Shown in pieces: positions 25,493-35,670 of a stretch of DNA of 64,000 nucleotides; positions within the stretch are counted from its first letter, which is position 1, and the number at the start of each line of letters is the position of its first letter. Source of the DNA: an uncultured Acetatifactor sp. (lineage in GTDB: Bacteria; Bacillota; Clostridia; Lachnospirales; Lachnospiraceae); assembly GCA_910584865.1 (NCBI GenBank), contig CAJUCE010000008.1, positions 72,280 through 136,279 on the forward strand. Direction: 5' to 3'. A program made the position numbers and the translations under genes. The notes beneath the pieces were generated by a model. It worked only from the letters and a program-made list of their open reading frames with translations, had not been told where the DNA came from and did no database searches.

Positions 25493-27085
25493 TCACAAAA
25501 GCGGGGAAGCCACCTTCATCAGCACCCCTGTCAGTTTTACCATCCACTTCTCCTTTTTCACAGTCTCCGGCGTCACATGACGGCACTTTGACAGCATAGA
25601 TTGAAAATCGGACTTAATATCGGAAATACAGTCCGTACCATACATATAGGTGGCACATTCAAAGTGATGGTACAGGCTGCGGTAATCCAGATTGATGGTT
25701 CCCACCACAGCTTCTCTGTCGTCGCTGACAAAAACCTTGGCATGAACAAAACCCGGCGTGTATTCATAGATTCTGATACCGGATTCCAGCAGGGATTTAT
25801 AATGGGTCTTTGCCAGTGCATAGGGAATCTTCTTGTCCGGAATCCCCGGCAAAATCACTGCCACATCCACCCCCCGCTCCGCAGCATATTTCAAAGCAGT
25901 CTCCATCTCCCCATCCAGAATCAGATAGGGTGTCATGATGTACACATACCGAAGCGCCCGGTTGAGGATATCCATGTAAACCCGCTCTCCCAGCTTGTCA
26001 TTATCCAGCGGCCAGTCCCCGTAAGGCACAACATAGCCTCCCGCCTTCTCTGCAGCGTTGCCCTTAGAAACCGTTGCCGGAAATATGAACTTTTTCGGAA
26101 ATTCCAATGTTTTTTCATCGATATTCCACATCTGCAGGAACATCAGCGTAAAGCTCTTCACCGCCTCTCCCTTCAGCATAACGGCCGTATCCTTCCAATG
26201 TCCGAAACGCTGAACCCTGTTGATATATTCATCCGCCAGATTGACGCCTCCGTTGAAGGCAGTGTATCCGTCGATCACCAGAATCTTGCGGTGGTCCCGG
26301 TAATTATAATGGGTGGAAATAAAGGGAGACACCGGGGCAAAAACCTTGCATTTGATCCCCAGTTCCCGCAGCAGCTTCAGATATTTATGGGGAAGAAGCA
26401 CAAACTCACAGGTGCCGTCATACATCAGACGTACATCCACGCCCTCCTTTGCCTTGCGGGCCAGAATTTCCAACACCTCCCCCCACATCAATCCTTCGTC
26501 AATGATAAAATATTCCAGAAAAATGAAATGCTCCGCCTGCTCCAGCTGCCGCAGCATTTCGGCAAACTTGTCCTCTCCCAGCGGAAAATAGGTCACCTCT
26601 GTCCTGTCATATACCGGATGGCATCCGCTCCTCTGAATATATTGTACCAGCGCTGCCGCACCGGGGTTCTCTTCCTCCAAAGCCTGCCGGACCGGTTCCG
26701 ACTGCGGAATGGTATCCTTTGTCATCCCGATGATCTGGCTGAAGCGGGCCTTCAGAGCCCGATGCCCGATATCCATCTGGGTATACAGATACAGCAATGC
26801 CCCGAACACAGGCGCCAGCATGACAATCACCAGCCATGTAATCTTCGCGGTGGGATCGATGCGGCTGTTGAGCAGGTACAACACCATTGCAACCGTAAGC
26901 AGCAGCATTCCTGCATAAATGTGAGGACGCAGCTCCTTGAACCAGTAATAGACCCCCACCAGAAAAGCGCCCTGCAATAACAACAGCAGAATAAAGAGTC
27001 CCATGCGGCTGAATACAGCGTGTATCATTCCCTTCTGGCCCTTTTTCAGCAGCCGTATTCCCATATTTTCATTTCTTTCGCTCAT
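25493..27085 (-). CDS. cls: Cardiolipin synthase
   Basis: A 530-residue phospholipase D superfamily enzyme that condenses two phosphatidylglycerols into cardiolipin. Two N-terminal membrane helices (about 28-48 and 56-72), with a third hydrophobic stretch (83-100), anchor it. Catalytic HKD motifs are complete: His265-Lys267-Asp272 in DHRKILVIDG and His448-Lys450-Asp455 in VHAKVFVSDD. The length (about 500) is normal for the family. The ATG at 27085 has GGAGGT upstream at slightly long spacing. It is not obviously in an operon. Confidence 0.93.
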   Translation of the reverse strand: MSERNENMGIRLLKKGQKGMIHAVFSRMGLFILLLLLQGAFLVGVYYWFKELRPHIYAGMLLLTVAMVLYLLNSRIDPTAKITWLVIVMLAPVFGALLYLYTQMDIGHRALKARFSQIIGMTKDTIPQSEPVRQALEEENPGAAALVQYIQRSGCHPVYDRTEVTYFPLGEDKFAEMLRQLEQAEHFIFLEYFIIDEGLMWGEVLEILARKAKEGVDVRLMYDGTCEFVLLPHKYLKLLRELGIKCKVFAPVSPFISTHYNYRDHRKILVIDGYTAFNGGVNLADEYINRVQRFGHWKDTAVMLKGEAVKSFTLMFLQMWNIDEKTLEFPKKFIFPATVSKGNAAEKAGGYVVPYGDWPLDNDKLGERVYMDILNRALRYVYIMTPYLILDGEMETALKYAAERGVDVAVILPGIPDKKIPYALAKTHYKSLLESGIRIYEYTPGFVHAKVFVSDDREAVVGTINLDYRSLYHHFECATYMYGTDCISDIKSDFQSMLSKCRHVTPETVKKEKWMVKLTGVLMKVASPLL

Positions 27086-27349
27086 CGTGATTCGTACCTC
27101 CGTTACAGTGCCGCCCTTCTATTCCGGTACTGCCTTTCCTATGTTCTCCGCGCTGTTTTCGATCTCCTCCCATATCTGCAAACTTCGTACGGCTTTGCTC
27201 TCATTACATTTTATCACAGATTGCTCTACTTTTCTATCTATTCTTTCCCTGAAAAATCCCTTTGAAGAGACTTGACAGAAAAGCATATTTTACAGTATTC
27301 TGACTTTGACCCCATATTTTCCATCCAAAAGAACAGGAGTTTCCTAAGT

Positions 27350-29035
27350 ATGAACGAATTAAAAAATTATCTGTTCCGCATGCGCTGGTTCCTTGTATCC
27401 GTCGCTGCCCTTACCCTGATGACCCACGGCAGTGTTCTGTTCACCCAGCGCTTCGGAATCGACACGGATGCCATCATGAACGGTATCCATAATTATGACC
27501 TGATCGGAAGACAGGGACTGATCTGGCTCGCGAAACTATTAGGACTGGATCTGAATTGGTTTAATCTGTATTATGCACAGGTTTTGACGGTTCTTCTACT
27601 GTTTTTATCCCCCGTGGCGTTCGCCTGTCTCTTCCGGCTGACCGTAGGGGAGGAAAAAGGAGAAGGCGCTGCCCTTTTGGTTTTAAGTGTTTCCTATATC
27701 GTCTCCCCCTTCTGGGTGTCCCAGATCTATTTTCTGAATCAAAGCGCCCAGATTCTGCTGGCCTGCATTCTGACCGCTGCCGCCATCGTCCTGACGGAAA
27801 ACGCCCGCAAAGACCTGCGGCACAGATGGTATTTCCTGTTTTTTGCCCTTTTACTCATGCAGGCCACCTTTTCCTGCTATCAGGTTCTCATCATGATCTA
27901 CATCACCGGGGTATGCACAGTATTCCTACTGTACTCCCTGAGGCACGGTCCTTCCTTCAGACAGCAGCTTGGCTGGATCGGTTTCCATGCCGGCATATTT
28001 ACCGCAGGATTTCTCATCGACATGGCGATCTCCAACCTGTTCTTTATGGAGGGCGGCCATTATCTCAGCGAGCAGATCGCCTGGACCAGGGTCACTGTGC
28101 CGGAAGGTCTGCGCCGGTGCATGGAAGCGATTGTTCTTTCCCTGAAAAATACGCCGCCCTATTACACGGGTCTCTACGGCGTCTTCTGCCTGCTGTTTCT
28201 GGCGCTCCTGCTTTGTCACCTGACCGTCCGGCGGGCCATGAAAGTGCCTGCAGATAACTTGTCCGAATGTCCTCCTGCCTTCGGAAAAGGAAGCTGTATT
28301 CTGACGATGCTGTCTGCCCTTTTTCTGTGCAGCTCGCCCTATGTGTTTGTCTTCTTGTACGGTGGGGAACTGCTGGACCGAATGCAGCTGGTGATGCCAT
28401 TAAGCCAGGGCTGCGTTCTCTATCTGACGGTGCTCCTCCTGACATACGCCCAGCCCCTGCAGGGTAGGATTTTTTCTGCTGTGAAAAAGGGACTCCTCCT
28501 GCTCCTGGTTCTGGCCGTCTGCAAGGATACCCTGTCCCACTTAAGCTTTTGCCATCGCTTTTACTACACGGACGAATGGGTCTTCCAATATACCTCCAGG
28601 ATTGCGGAGGAAATCTGTCAGGAAATCCGCACGGTCCAGTATGACAATGCCGCCGGGAAGCTTCCGGAATCTGCCCGGGACAATATCCTGTTTCTGGGAT
28701 ACCCGGTGATTCCCTATAACAATACCTGCCTGGGCGGACATGTGATCGGGCATTCCGCTTTCAATTATGATTTGACAGTCCGCCAGCCTGCCAGAGAACG
28801 GATTCTGCTTTTTCTGCAAAACATGGGCTATCCGGTTTCTGCCCGTTTTACGGAAGAAGAGACCGTAGTCTTCCGCCAGTACTTTGAATCCGTTTTCGCC
28901 GACACCATCGATTCCATGCCCAGCTATCCGTCACCGGGATATGTGCAGTGGATCTCCGATAAAGAAAGCGGCCAGGGCTATCTGGTGATCAAGCTGGGAG
29001 ACGACTGGCGCAGGCAGGCTTCCGGAGACGAATAG
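27350..29035 (+). CDS. Multi-pass GtrII-like glucosyltransferase-family membrane protein
   Basis: About 561 residues from the ATG at 27350 (CAGGAG upstream); an in-frame start at 27272 is less likely. It has about ten membrane helices, an N-terminal FGIDTDAIMNG segment with paired acidic residues and a soluble C-terminal domain of about 150 residues (from DEWVFQYTSRI). This resembles Gtr-type/DUF glucosyltransferase-domain proteins that modify surface glycans using lipid-linked sugar. It stands alone and is divergent from cls. Donor and acceptor are unknown. Confidence 0.7.
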   Translation: MNELKNYLFRMRWFLVSVAALTLMTHGSVLFTQRFGIDTDAIMNGIHNYDLIGRQGLIWLAKLLGLDLNWFNLYYAQVLTVLLLFLSPVAFACLFRLTVGEEKGEGAALLVLSVSYIVSPFWVSQIYFLNQSAQILLACILTAAAIVLTENARKDLRHRWYFLFFALLLMQATFSCYQVLIMIYITGVCTVFLLYSLRHGPSFRQQLGWIGFHAGIFTAGFLIDMAISNLFFMEGGHYLSEQIAWTRVTVPEGLRRCMEAIVLSLKNTPPYYTGLYGVFCLLFLALLLCHLTVRRAMKVPADNLSECPPAFGKGSCILTMLSALFLCSSPYVFVFLYGGELLDRMQLVMPLSQGCVLYLTVLLLTYAQPLQGRIFSAVKKGLLLLLVLAVCKDTLSHLSFCHRFYYTDEWVFQYTSRIAEEICQEIRTVQYDNAAGKLPESARDNILFLGYPVIPYNNTCLGGHVIGHSAFNYDLTVRQPARERILLFLQNMGYPVSARFTEEETVVFRQYFESVFADTIDSMPSYPSPGYVQWISDKESGQGYLVIKLGDDWRRQASGDE

Positions 29036-29070
29036 GAAGGTTTCTGCACCGTTCTTAAACAGAAGCCCTC

Positions 29071-29099
29071 TTGCATGAAGCAGAAAAAACAGGTACAAT
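29071..29099 (+). promoter_or_regulatory. ddh promoter (TTGCAT-17-TACAAT)
   Basis: TTGCAT at 29071-29076 and TACAAT at 29094-29099 with a 17-bp spacer. The ddh ATG is 41 bases beyond the -10 box, after AAAGGAGAAC. Confidence 0.6.
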
Positions 29100-29139
29100 A
29101 GAAACCGGATTTGAAATCAGATAACGGAAAGGAGAACTT

Positions 29140-30126
29140 ATGAGTATCAGAATCGGAATTTTAGGATACGGCAATCTGGGACGGGGCGTGGAATGCGCTG
29201 TCCGCCAGAACCCCGATATGGAGCTGAAGGCCGTCTTCACCAGGAGAAATCCTGCGGATGTAAAGATTCTCACCGATACGGCGGCTGTCTGCCCTGTCAG
29301 CGAAGCCCCGCAGTGGAAGGAGGAACTGGATGTGTTGATTCTCTGCGGCGGCTCTGCCACTGACCTTCCCGCACAGACCCCCGAATACGCACAAATGTTT
29401 AATGTGGTGGACAGTTTCGACACCCACGCCAGGATCCCGGAGCATTTCGCCAACGTGGACGCCGCCGCAAAAAAAGCCGGCAAAACCGCCGTAATCTCCG
29501 TGGGCTGGGATCCGGGCATGTTCTCCTTAAACAGGATGTATGCCAATGCCATCCTGCCGGAAGGAAAGGACTATACCTTCTGGGGCCGGGGCGTCAGCCA
29601 GGGACATTCCGACGCCATCCGCCGCATCCCCGGCGTAAAGGATGCGAAGCAGTACACCATTCCGGTGGACAGTGCCCTGAAAGCGGTGCGGGCAGGGGAA
29701 AATCCCGAACTCACCACAAGGCAGAAGCACACCAGAGAATGCTTCGTGGTGCCCGAGGAAGACGCGGATCAGGCCGCAATTGAAAGGGAAATCAAAACCA
29801 TGCCCAATTACTTCGCCGATTACGACACCACGGTGCATTTTATCAGCGAAGAGGAACTTAAGCGGGATCATGACGGAATCCCCCACGGCGGCTTCGTACT
29901 GCGCAGCGGTGTCACCGGATGGGAGCGGGAGAACCGTCATCTCATCGAATACAGCCTGAAGCTGGACTCCAATCCTGAATTTACCGCCAGCGTCATCGCA
30001 GCATACGCCCGGGCCGCCTGCCGGCTCTCCAGGGAAGGTGTCCATGGCTGCAAAACGGTCTTCGACATCGCCCCTGCCTATTTAAGTGCGAAAAGCGGAG
30101 AGGAACTGCGGGCTGCGCTTCTCTAA
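29140..30126 (+). CDS. ddh: meso-Diaminopimelate D-dehydrogenase
   Basis: A 328-residue NADPH-dependent enzyme that makes meso-diaminopimelate from tetrahydrodipicolinate in one step. N-terminal dinucleotide motif GILGYGNLGRG (residues 6-16). Family-specific segments follow: CGGSATDLPAQTPEYAQ, VVDSFDTHARIPEHF, SVGWDPGMFSLNR and FWGRGVSQGHSDAIRRIPGV. The length is normal. It supplies lysine and peptidoglycan. AGGAGAAC lies just before the ATG. It is monocistronic and convergent with the P-type ATPase. Confidence 0.95.
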   Translation: MSIRIGILGYGNLGRGVECAVRQNPDMELKAVFTRRNPADVKILTDTAAVCPVSEAPQWKEELDVLILCGGSATDLPAQTPEYAQMFNVVDSFDTHARIPEHFANVDAAAKKAGKTAVISVGWDPGMFSLNRMYANAILPEGKDYTFWGRGVSQGHSDAIRRIPGVKDAKQYTIPVDSALKAVRAGENPELTTRQKHTRECFVVPEEDADQAAIEREIKTMPNYFADYDTTVHFISEEELKRDHDGIPHGGFVLRSGVTGWERENRHLIEYSLKLDSNPEFTASVIAAYARAACRLSREGVHGCKTVFDIAPAYLSAKSGEELRAALL

Positions 30127-30188
30127 TACACCGTTGCCCGAATCCCCGCATAATCAGTGTCCGACGTCCGCACCAGGACAAAGTGCAG

Positions 30189-32897
30189 TTACCGGGGCGA
30201 TACGTTGGACGCTGCCGCCGCGGCATAAGCTTTTTTCTTCGAAAAAGGCGCCTTCTTCCCCGGCAGCAGCACCATCATCTCATGAGCAAACAGGGGGGCT
30301 GCTGCCAGAAATACCAGCCGCATCCACTCTCTGCCGGAGAGGGGCGAGGTACCGAATGCCTGAATCAGAAAAGGAACCTCCGTCACTGCAAACTGCAGCA
30401 GAAATCCCGTAACCCCTGCCAGGATCATCAGCTTATTCTCCAGATGGTTCATCCGAAAGACTGATTTCTCCGTATCTCTCATTCCCACGGCATGAAAAAG
30501 CTGGGACATTCCGAGTACGGTGAAAGCATAGGTCTGAGCCTTTGCAAGAACGGAAGTATTCTGCAGCAGTAAGGACAGGTTCCCGGGCGTCACCGTCTGC
30601 CCGTTGGCCTTCAGCAGTGCTATGGGCAGCAGCAAAAATGCCGTCAGGCTCACCGCCGCAATCAATATGCCATAGAAACAGGTACAGGTCAGCCCACCCC
30701 TGGCAAAGAGGCTCTCCCTTGCCTTCCTGGGCGGCTGGCGCATCAGAGAATTTCCGTCATTGCGGTCCACCCCCAGTGCCAACGCCGGAAGCGAATCCGT
30801 GATCAGATTGATCCAGAGGATATGGCTGGACTTCAGAGGAGCGGCCATCCCGCAGATCACCGCCAGAAACATGGTAATCAGTTCTCCCAGGTTAGAGGAT
30901 AGCAGAAAAATCACGGATTTCCGTATATTTTCATACACGCCCCTCCCCTCTTCTATGGCCCGTCTGATGGTGGCGAAATTATCGTCCGTGAGAATCATAT
31001 CCGATGCCTGCCTGGCTACGTCCGTCCCCGCCTTCCCCATTGCGATGCCGATATCGGCTTTTTTCAGAGAGGGAGCATCGTTGACCCCGTCTCCGGTCAT
31101 GGCCACGATCTCTCCCTGCCTTTTAAATCCATCCACAATCCGCACCTTCTGGGCCGGGGATACTCTCGCAAAAACCCGCAGTCCCCGGATTCTCCCGTCA
31201 AATTCCTCCTCCGCCAGCCTGTCAAGCTCCTCCCCCGTCATACATTGATCCGGTGTGTCCGCGATTCCCAGCTGTCTGCCGATGGCAAAAGCGGTGTCCA
31301 CATGATCGCCTGTGATCATGACGGTCTTCACGCCGGCGCCCTTAAAATCCGCCACTGCCCGGGCTGCCTCCGGTCTGGCCGGATCCCGCATCCCCACCAT
31401 TCCCAGAAAAGTCAGATTCTCTTCTTCCGCCCTGCCGCTTCCCGTCCGCATGGCCACCGCCAATGTGCGCAGCGCCTCTCCTGACATTTCCTGCAGACCT
31501 CTTTCCAGCTGTCTCCTGTGGTACTGTGTCAGCCGCACCGGACCGCCCTCCATATAGATCATGGTGCAGCGCTTCAGCACCTCGTCCGGGGCCCCCTTTG
31601 TGTAAGACACGTTCTCTGTATTTTTCCTGTGTACCGTGGTCATCATTTTCCTGTCGGAATCAAAGGAGCGCTCATCCACCCTGGGCATCTGCCCCTCCAG
31701 AGCTTCCTTGTGAATCCCGAATACTGCCGCCGCATCCAGCAATGCAAGTTCCGTGGGATCCCCGCTTCTGCTGCCCTGTTCTATGGAAGCATCGTTACAC
31801 AGTGCCATGCCCCGGAAAAAATCCGGACAAAAAGCTCCATCCATTCGCTCCAATCCCCGCACACTGCCGCCTATCCAGCATTTTTCCACACTCATCCGAT
31901 TCTGTGTCAGGGTACCCGTCTTGTCGGAACAGACCACGCTGACGGCCCCCAGCGTCTCCACGGAAGGAAGTCTGCGCACTATGGTATTCACCTTTACCAT
32001 GCGGGTGACGCTCAACGCCAGGCAGATGGTCACCACGGCCGGCAGCCCTTCCGGCACAGCCGCCACCGCCAGAGAGATGGCCGTAATCAGCATCTCAGGC
32101 ACATTGCGCCGCTGCATGAGCGCTATGACAAACAGGGCGGCGCACAGAAGGAGGCTCAGCAGACTCAGCACTTTCCCCAGTTCTCCCAGGCGCTTTTGAA
32201 GCGGTGTCATCTCCTCCTTCGCCTCGGTAATCATGGCTGCAATCTGCCCCAATTCCGTGTGCATCCCCGTGGCCGTAACCATCCCCAGCCCTCTTCCGTA
32301 TGTGACAATGGTGGACATATAGGCCATATTCCGGCGGTCTCCCAGAGGAAGCTCCCCCCTGCCCACAAATACGGCATCCTTTTCCATGGGAACCGATTCC
32401 CCCGTCAGCGCCGACTCCTCGATCTTCAAATTAGCCGATTCCAGAAGCCGCAGATCCGCCGGTACCTGGCAGCCTGCCTCCAGGCATACCAGATCCCCCT
32501 TCACAAGCTCTGCGGCAGCAATCTCCCGGCGGCTTCCTTCCCGAATGACCGTTGCCTTCGGACTGGTAAGCTTTTTCAGGGATTCTAACGCCCTCCTGGC
32601 CTTTCCCTCCTGCAGCATCCCCACCGCCGCATTCAGCACTACCACCACGCCGATGATCACCGCATCGCTGACTTCATGAAGCAGCACGGAAACCCCTGCC
32701 GCCACAATCAGCACATAAATCAGCGGATCATTGAGTTGTTCCAAAAATAACTCGACGGGTGTCTTTTTTCTCGGCGCCCTCATTTCATTCCTGCCGTCCC
32801 GCCTCAGCCGCTCTCCTGCCTCGCGCAGTGACAGCCCCTGCCGCCTGTCGCTTTTCAATTTCTCTATTGTTTCCGTTATGCTGTATTGTTCGAACAC
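30189..32897 (-). CDS. P-type cation-translocating ATPase (Ca2+/PMCA type)
   Basis: A 902-residue type II P-ATPase. Order: cation ATPase N-terminal domain (1-60), helices 1-2 (about 58-95), actuator domain with LTGESVP (164-170), helices 3-4 with VPEGLPAV (281-288), the phosphorylation site Asp325 in SDKTGTLT, the ATP-binding domain with KGAPDEVL, the hinge [20 protein letters not shown] and six C-terminal helices. The [13 protein letters not shown] segment is typical of SERCA/PMCA pumps, so Ca2+ export is most likely. Mg2+ or Mn2+ are alternatives. Confidence 0.9.
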   Translation of the reverse strand: MFEQYSITETIEKLKSDRRQGLSLREAGERLRRDGRNEMRAPRKKTPVELFLEQLNDPLIYVLIVAAGVSVLLHEVSDAVIIGVVVVLNAAVGMLQEGKARRALESLKKLTSPKATVIREGSRREIAAAELVKGDLVCLEAGCQVPADLRLLESANLKIEESALTGESVPMEKDAVFVGRGELPLGDRRNMAYMSTIVTYGRGLGMVTATGMHTELGQIAAMITEAKEEMTPLQKRLGELGKVLSLLSLLLCAALFVIALMQRRNVPEMLITAISLAVAAVPEGLPAVVTICLALSVTRMVKVNTIVRRLPSVETLGAVSVVCSDKTGTLTQNRMSVEKCWIGGSVRGLERMDGAFCPDFFRGMALCNDASIEQGSRSGDPTELALLDAAAVFGIHKEALEGQMPRVDERSFDSDRKMMTTVHRKNTENVSYTKGAPDEVLKRCTMIYMEGGPVRLTQYHRRQLERGLQEMSGEALRTLAVAMRTGSGRAEEENLTFLGMVGMRDPARPEAARAVADFKGAGVKTVMITGDHVDTAFAIGRQLGIADTPDQCMTGEELDRLAEEEFDGRIRGLRVFARVSPAQKVRIVDGFKRQGEIVAMTGDGVNDAPSLKKADIGIAMGKAGTDVARQASDMILTDDNFATIRRAIEEGRGVYENIRKSVIFLLSSNLGELITMFLAVICGMAAPLKSSHILWINLITDSLPALALGVDRNDGNSLMRQPPRKARESLFARGGLTCTCFYGILIAAVSLTAFLLLPIALLKANGQTVTPGNLSLLLQNTSVLAKAQTYAFTVLGMSQLFHAVGMRDTEKSVFRMNHLENKLMILAGVTGFLLQFAVTEVPFLIQAFGTSPLSGREWMRLVFLAAAPLFAHEMMVLLPGKKAPFSKKKAYAAAAASNVSPR

Positions 32898-32999
32898 GAA
32901 TTACCTCCCGAGGTCAGTTTATATGAAAAATCTTTTGAAAGCCTGTCTGAATTGTTATATTCTATGCCCGGGGTCCGAAAAGTATGTCCAGTTTTCCCC

Positions 33000-33028
33000 T
33001 TGCATTTCCGCTCCGAATGATGTATAGT
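33000..33028 (+). promoter_or_regulatory. argG promoter (TTGCAT-17-TATAGT)
   Basis: TTGCAT at 33000-33005 and TATAGT at 33023-33028, with a 17-bp spacer, 35 bases before the argG ATG. No ARG box as clear as the one upstream of argC was seen here. Confidence 0.65.
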
Positions 33029-33063
33029 GTTTAGGAAAAAATAAGAAGTGAGGCGTATTACGT

Positions 33064-34287
33064 ATGAAAGAAAAAGTTGTACTGGCTTATTCCGGCGGTC
33101 TCGATACCACCGCCATCATACCCTGGTTAAAGGAAAACTTCGACTATGAAGTCATCTGTGTCTGTGTGGACTGCGGACAGGCAGAGGAACTGGACGGTCT
33201 TGAGGAGCGTGCCCTGGCCTGCGGCGCGTCCAAACTGTATATCGAAAATGTGATCGACGAGTTTTGCGATGAATACATCATACCCTGTGTTCAGGCAAAT
33301 GCCGTCTATGAAAACAAATATCTGCTGGGCACCTCCATGGCCAGACCTCTGATCGCTAAAAAGCTGGTGGAAGTCGCCAGAAAAGAAGGCGCCGCTGCCA
33401 TCTGCCACGGCGCCACCGGCAAGGGAAACGACCAGATTCGCTTTGAACTGGGAATCAAGGCTCTGGCTCCGGATCTGAAGATCATCGCTGCCTGGAGAAA
33501 CGACAAATGGACCATGGATTCCCGGGAATCGGAGATCGAATACTGCAAGGCCCATGGGATCCATCTTCCATTTTCCGCAGATTCCTCCTACAGCCGTGAC
33601 CGTAATATCTGGCATATCAGCCATGAAGGACTGGAGCTGGAAGACCCTGCCAACGAACCCAACTATGAGCATCTGCTGGTTCTGGGTACCACGCCGGAAA
33701 AAGCCCCGGATGAGGGAGAATATGTGACCATGACCTTCGAGAAGGGAGTTCCCACCTCCGTAAACGGCCGGCAGATGAAAGTTTCCGATATTATCCATAC
33801 CTTAAATGAACTGGGCGGCAGGCACGGTATCGGTATCATCGATATCGTAGAAAACCGTGTGGTTGGCATGAAATCCCGGGGGGTTTATGAGACACCCGGC
33901 GGAACTATTTTGATGGAAGCACATCAGCAGCTGGAAGAACTGATTCTGGACAGGGATACCTATGCCATGAAAAAAGAAATTGGCAGCCGTTTCGCCAGCC
34001 TTGTCTATGAAGGAAAATGGTTCACGCCCCTGCGGCTGGCAGAGCAGGCATTTATCGAAGAGACCCAGAAATATGTCACCGGAGAAGTGAAGTTCAAGCT
34101 GTACAAGGGCAATATCATCAAGGCCGGCACCATTTCCCCTTATACGCTGTATAATGAAAGCATTGCCTCCTTTACCACCGGCGATCTGTATGACCACCAC
34201 GACGCAGAAGGCTTCATCAATCTCTTCGGGCTGTCCAGCAAAGTCCGGGCAATGAAGATGATGGAAAACGGCGAACAGCTGTTTTAA
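33064..34287 (+). CDS. argG: Argininosuccinate synthase
   Basis: A 407-residue enzyme that joins citrulline and aspartate at the expense of ATP. The N-type ATP pyrophosphatase P-loop is AYSGGLDTTA (residues 8-17). ICHGATGKGNDQIRFE, DSRESEIEYC and WHISHEGLELEDP are further conserved blocks. GAAGTGAGG precedes the ATG. It is far from the argCJBD genes and on the other strand, and no argH follows it in the window; a DUF1294 gene starts five bases after its stop. Confidence 0.97.
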   Translation: MKEKVVLAYSGGLDTTAIIPWLKENFDYEVICVCVDCGQAEELDGLEERALACGASKLYIENVIDEFCDEYIIPCVQANAVYENKYLLGTSMARPLIAKKLVEVARKEGAAAICHGATGKGNDQIRFELGIKALAPDLKIIAAWRNDKWTMDSRESEIEYCKAHGIHLPFSADSSYSRDRNIWHISHEGLELEDPANEPNYEHLLVLGTTPEKAPDEGEYVTMTFEKGVPTSVNGRQMKVSDIIHTLNELGGRHGIGIIDIVENRVVGMKSRGVYETPGGTILMEAHQQLEELILDRDTYAMKKEIGSRFASLVYEGKWFTPLRLAEQAFIEETQKYVTGEVKFKLYKGNIIKAGTISPYTLYNESIASFTTGDLYDHHDAEGFINLFGLSSKVRAMKMMENGEQLF

Positions 34288-34292
34288 TACCT

Positions 34293-34562
34293 ATGAAACT
34301 CATGATTGGTTACCTGATTCTTATAAATATCATCGGTTTTTTCATCATGGGTGCGGATAAGAAAAAAGCCGTCCGGGGTGCCTGGCGCATTCCGGAGGCT
34401 TCTCTTTTTCTGACCGCTCTGATAGGCGGCGCACTGGGCTGTACGCTGGGTATGCGGCATTTCCGCCACAAGACGAAACATTGGTACTTTAAATACGGCA
34501 TGCCGCTCCTTTTTGGGGTTCAGCTGGCGCTTGCTGCCTGGATCTGCCATTACCTGAAATGA
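34293..34562 (+). CDS. DUF1294-family small membrane protein
   Basis: An 89-residue protein with two to three membrane helices: an N-terminal LMIGYLILINIIGFFIMGADKKKA, then RIPEASLFLTALIGGALGCTLGMRHFRHKTKHWYF-like sequence with the family's conserved R-IPE and HKT--W-F pattern, then a final helix. The function of DUF1294 is unknown. It begins five bases after argG and is probably co-transcribed with it. The 62-bp gap to the convergent degV gene has no evident terminator. Confidence 0.85.
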   Translation: MKLMIGYLILINIIGFFIMGADKKKAVRGAWRIPEASLFLTALIGGALGCTLGMRHFRHKTKHWYFKYGMPLLFGVQLALAAWICHYLK

Positions 34563-34624
34563 TGTAGGAAATGCTTTCCCCATGTCTTGCAGAATTGGCT
34601 GATGTCCCGCAAAACCGCCTGTTA

Positions 34625-35464
34625 TCAAGTGGTTACAATCACACCGCCGTCATTGGCATACATACTGCTGACGCCCCTGGTATCCATGATGATGCATTCT
34701 TGAAAGGGCGCCCGTGCCATAATCTGCTTTTTGACCTGCTCCGCACGGTCCGGCGCATTGCAATGGGTGATAATCAGCCGTCTCTCCTGGGGCCGGGGTG
34801 CTTCCTGGGCCGCCAGCTGCGCCATCTTTCCCAGCGCTTTGTTCACCCCAATGGTCTGGGTGCGCAAAATGATCTCCCCCGTATCGGATCCCATGACAGG
34901 CTTGATATTCAATGCCGATGCCACGAATGCCTTCACACCCGACATCCGCCCGTTTTTGCGCAGCGTTTCCAGATTATCCAGCACGAAATAAGTATGAATA
35001 CTGTCTCTGTAGCTCTCGATCTGCTTTACGATTTCTTCAAAGTCAAGCCCCTCCTCTTCCAGATCCGCCAGCTTCAATGCAATCTGGGTCTCTCCGCCGC
35101 TGGCCGACTGGGAATCGATTACATGGATCTGCTTCTCTCCGTATTTTTCCCGAAACAGTTTCCTGGCCAGTTCCGCGCTGTTGTAGGTACCGCTCAGCGC
35201 AGCAGAGAGCGTCACCACATAGATCCGGTCCGCCGCCGGCGCACGGAAACTCTCCACAAAACGCTCCGGAGACGGACAGGCCGATTTGGGACACTCCGGA
35301 TACGCCGCAACCTTTCTCAGAAACTCTGCCTGATTAAAGTTCTCGTCGTCCTGTATTTTATAATCGCCCACTTCCAGGCTCAGAGGCACTCTCTCAAATC
35401 TGCCGTCATGGAGCAGATTCTCCGGCAATTCACCGCAGCTGTCCAGTATGATCTTATATTCCAT
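34625..35464 (-). CDS. DegV-family fatty-acid-binding protein
   Basis: A 279-residue protein of the DegV/FakB family. The N-terminal DSCGELPENLL (variant of DS-sDLp) and EFLRKVAAYPECPKSACPSPERFV segment with conserved Ser, then LSAALSGTYNSAELA and DSQSASGGE, form the lipid-binding site. FakB proteins bind a fatty acid for phosphorylation by FakA. The specific ligand is not known. Transcription likely starts from the minus-strand promoter at 35587-35558. Confidence 0.88.
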   Translation of the reverse strand: MEYKIILDSCGELPENLLHDGRFERVPLSLEVGDYKIQDDENFNQAEFLRKVAAYPECPKSACPSPERFVESFRAPAADRIYVVTLSAALSGTYNSAELARKLFREKYGEKQIHVIDSQSASGGETQIALKLADLEEEGLDFEEIVKQIESYRDSIHTYFVLDNLETLRKNGRMSGVKAFVASALNIKPVMGSDTGEIILRTQTIGVNKALGKMAQLAAQEAPRPQERRLIITHCNAPDRAEQVKKQIMARAPFQECIIMDTRGVSSMYANDGGVIVTT

Positions 35465-35557
35465 AATCGTCTCCCGTCTGTATTCATCAGATGATGAACC
35501 TGTTTGTTTTATTTATTGCGTTTCGAAATCTATTAAACATAGTTTTCATTACCACGT

Positions 35558-35587
35558 ATTATAGCATACATTGTTCCAATATGTAAA
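35558..35587 (-). promoter_or_regulatory. degV promoter (TTTACA-18-TATAAT)
   Basis: Minus-strand TTTACA (35587-35582) and a perfect TATAAT (35563-35558) separated by 18 bases, about 94 bases before the degV ATG. It sits back to back with the plus-strand promoter at 35602-35630. Confidence 0.65.
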
Positions 35588-35601
35588 GTTAGAAATGCAT
35601 C

Positions 35602-35630
35602 TATACAAATAAAATGCTGTATGCTATAAT
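35602..35630 (+). promoter_or_regulatory. Promoter of the DUF5721-like gene (TATACA-17-TATAAT)
   Basis: TATACA (35602-35607) and a perfect TATAAT (35625-35630) with a 17-bp spacer, 40 bases before the ATG at 35671. Only 14 bases separate its -35 box from that of the divergent degV promoter. Confidence 0.6.
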
Positions 35631-35670
35631 AGCCTTGTTTGTAAATTTTTCAAACAGATCGGAGAAAATC

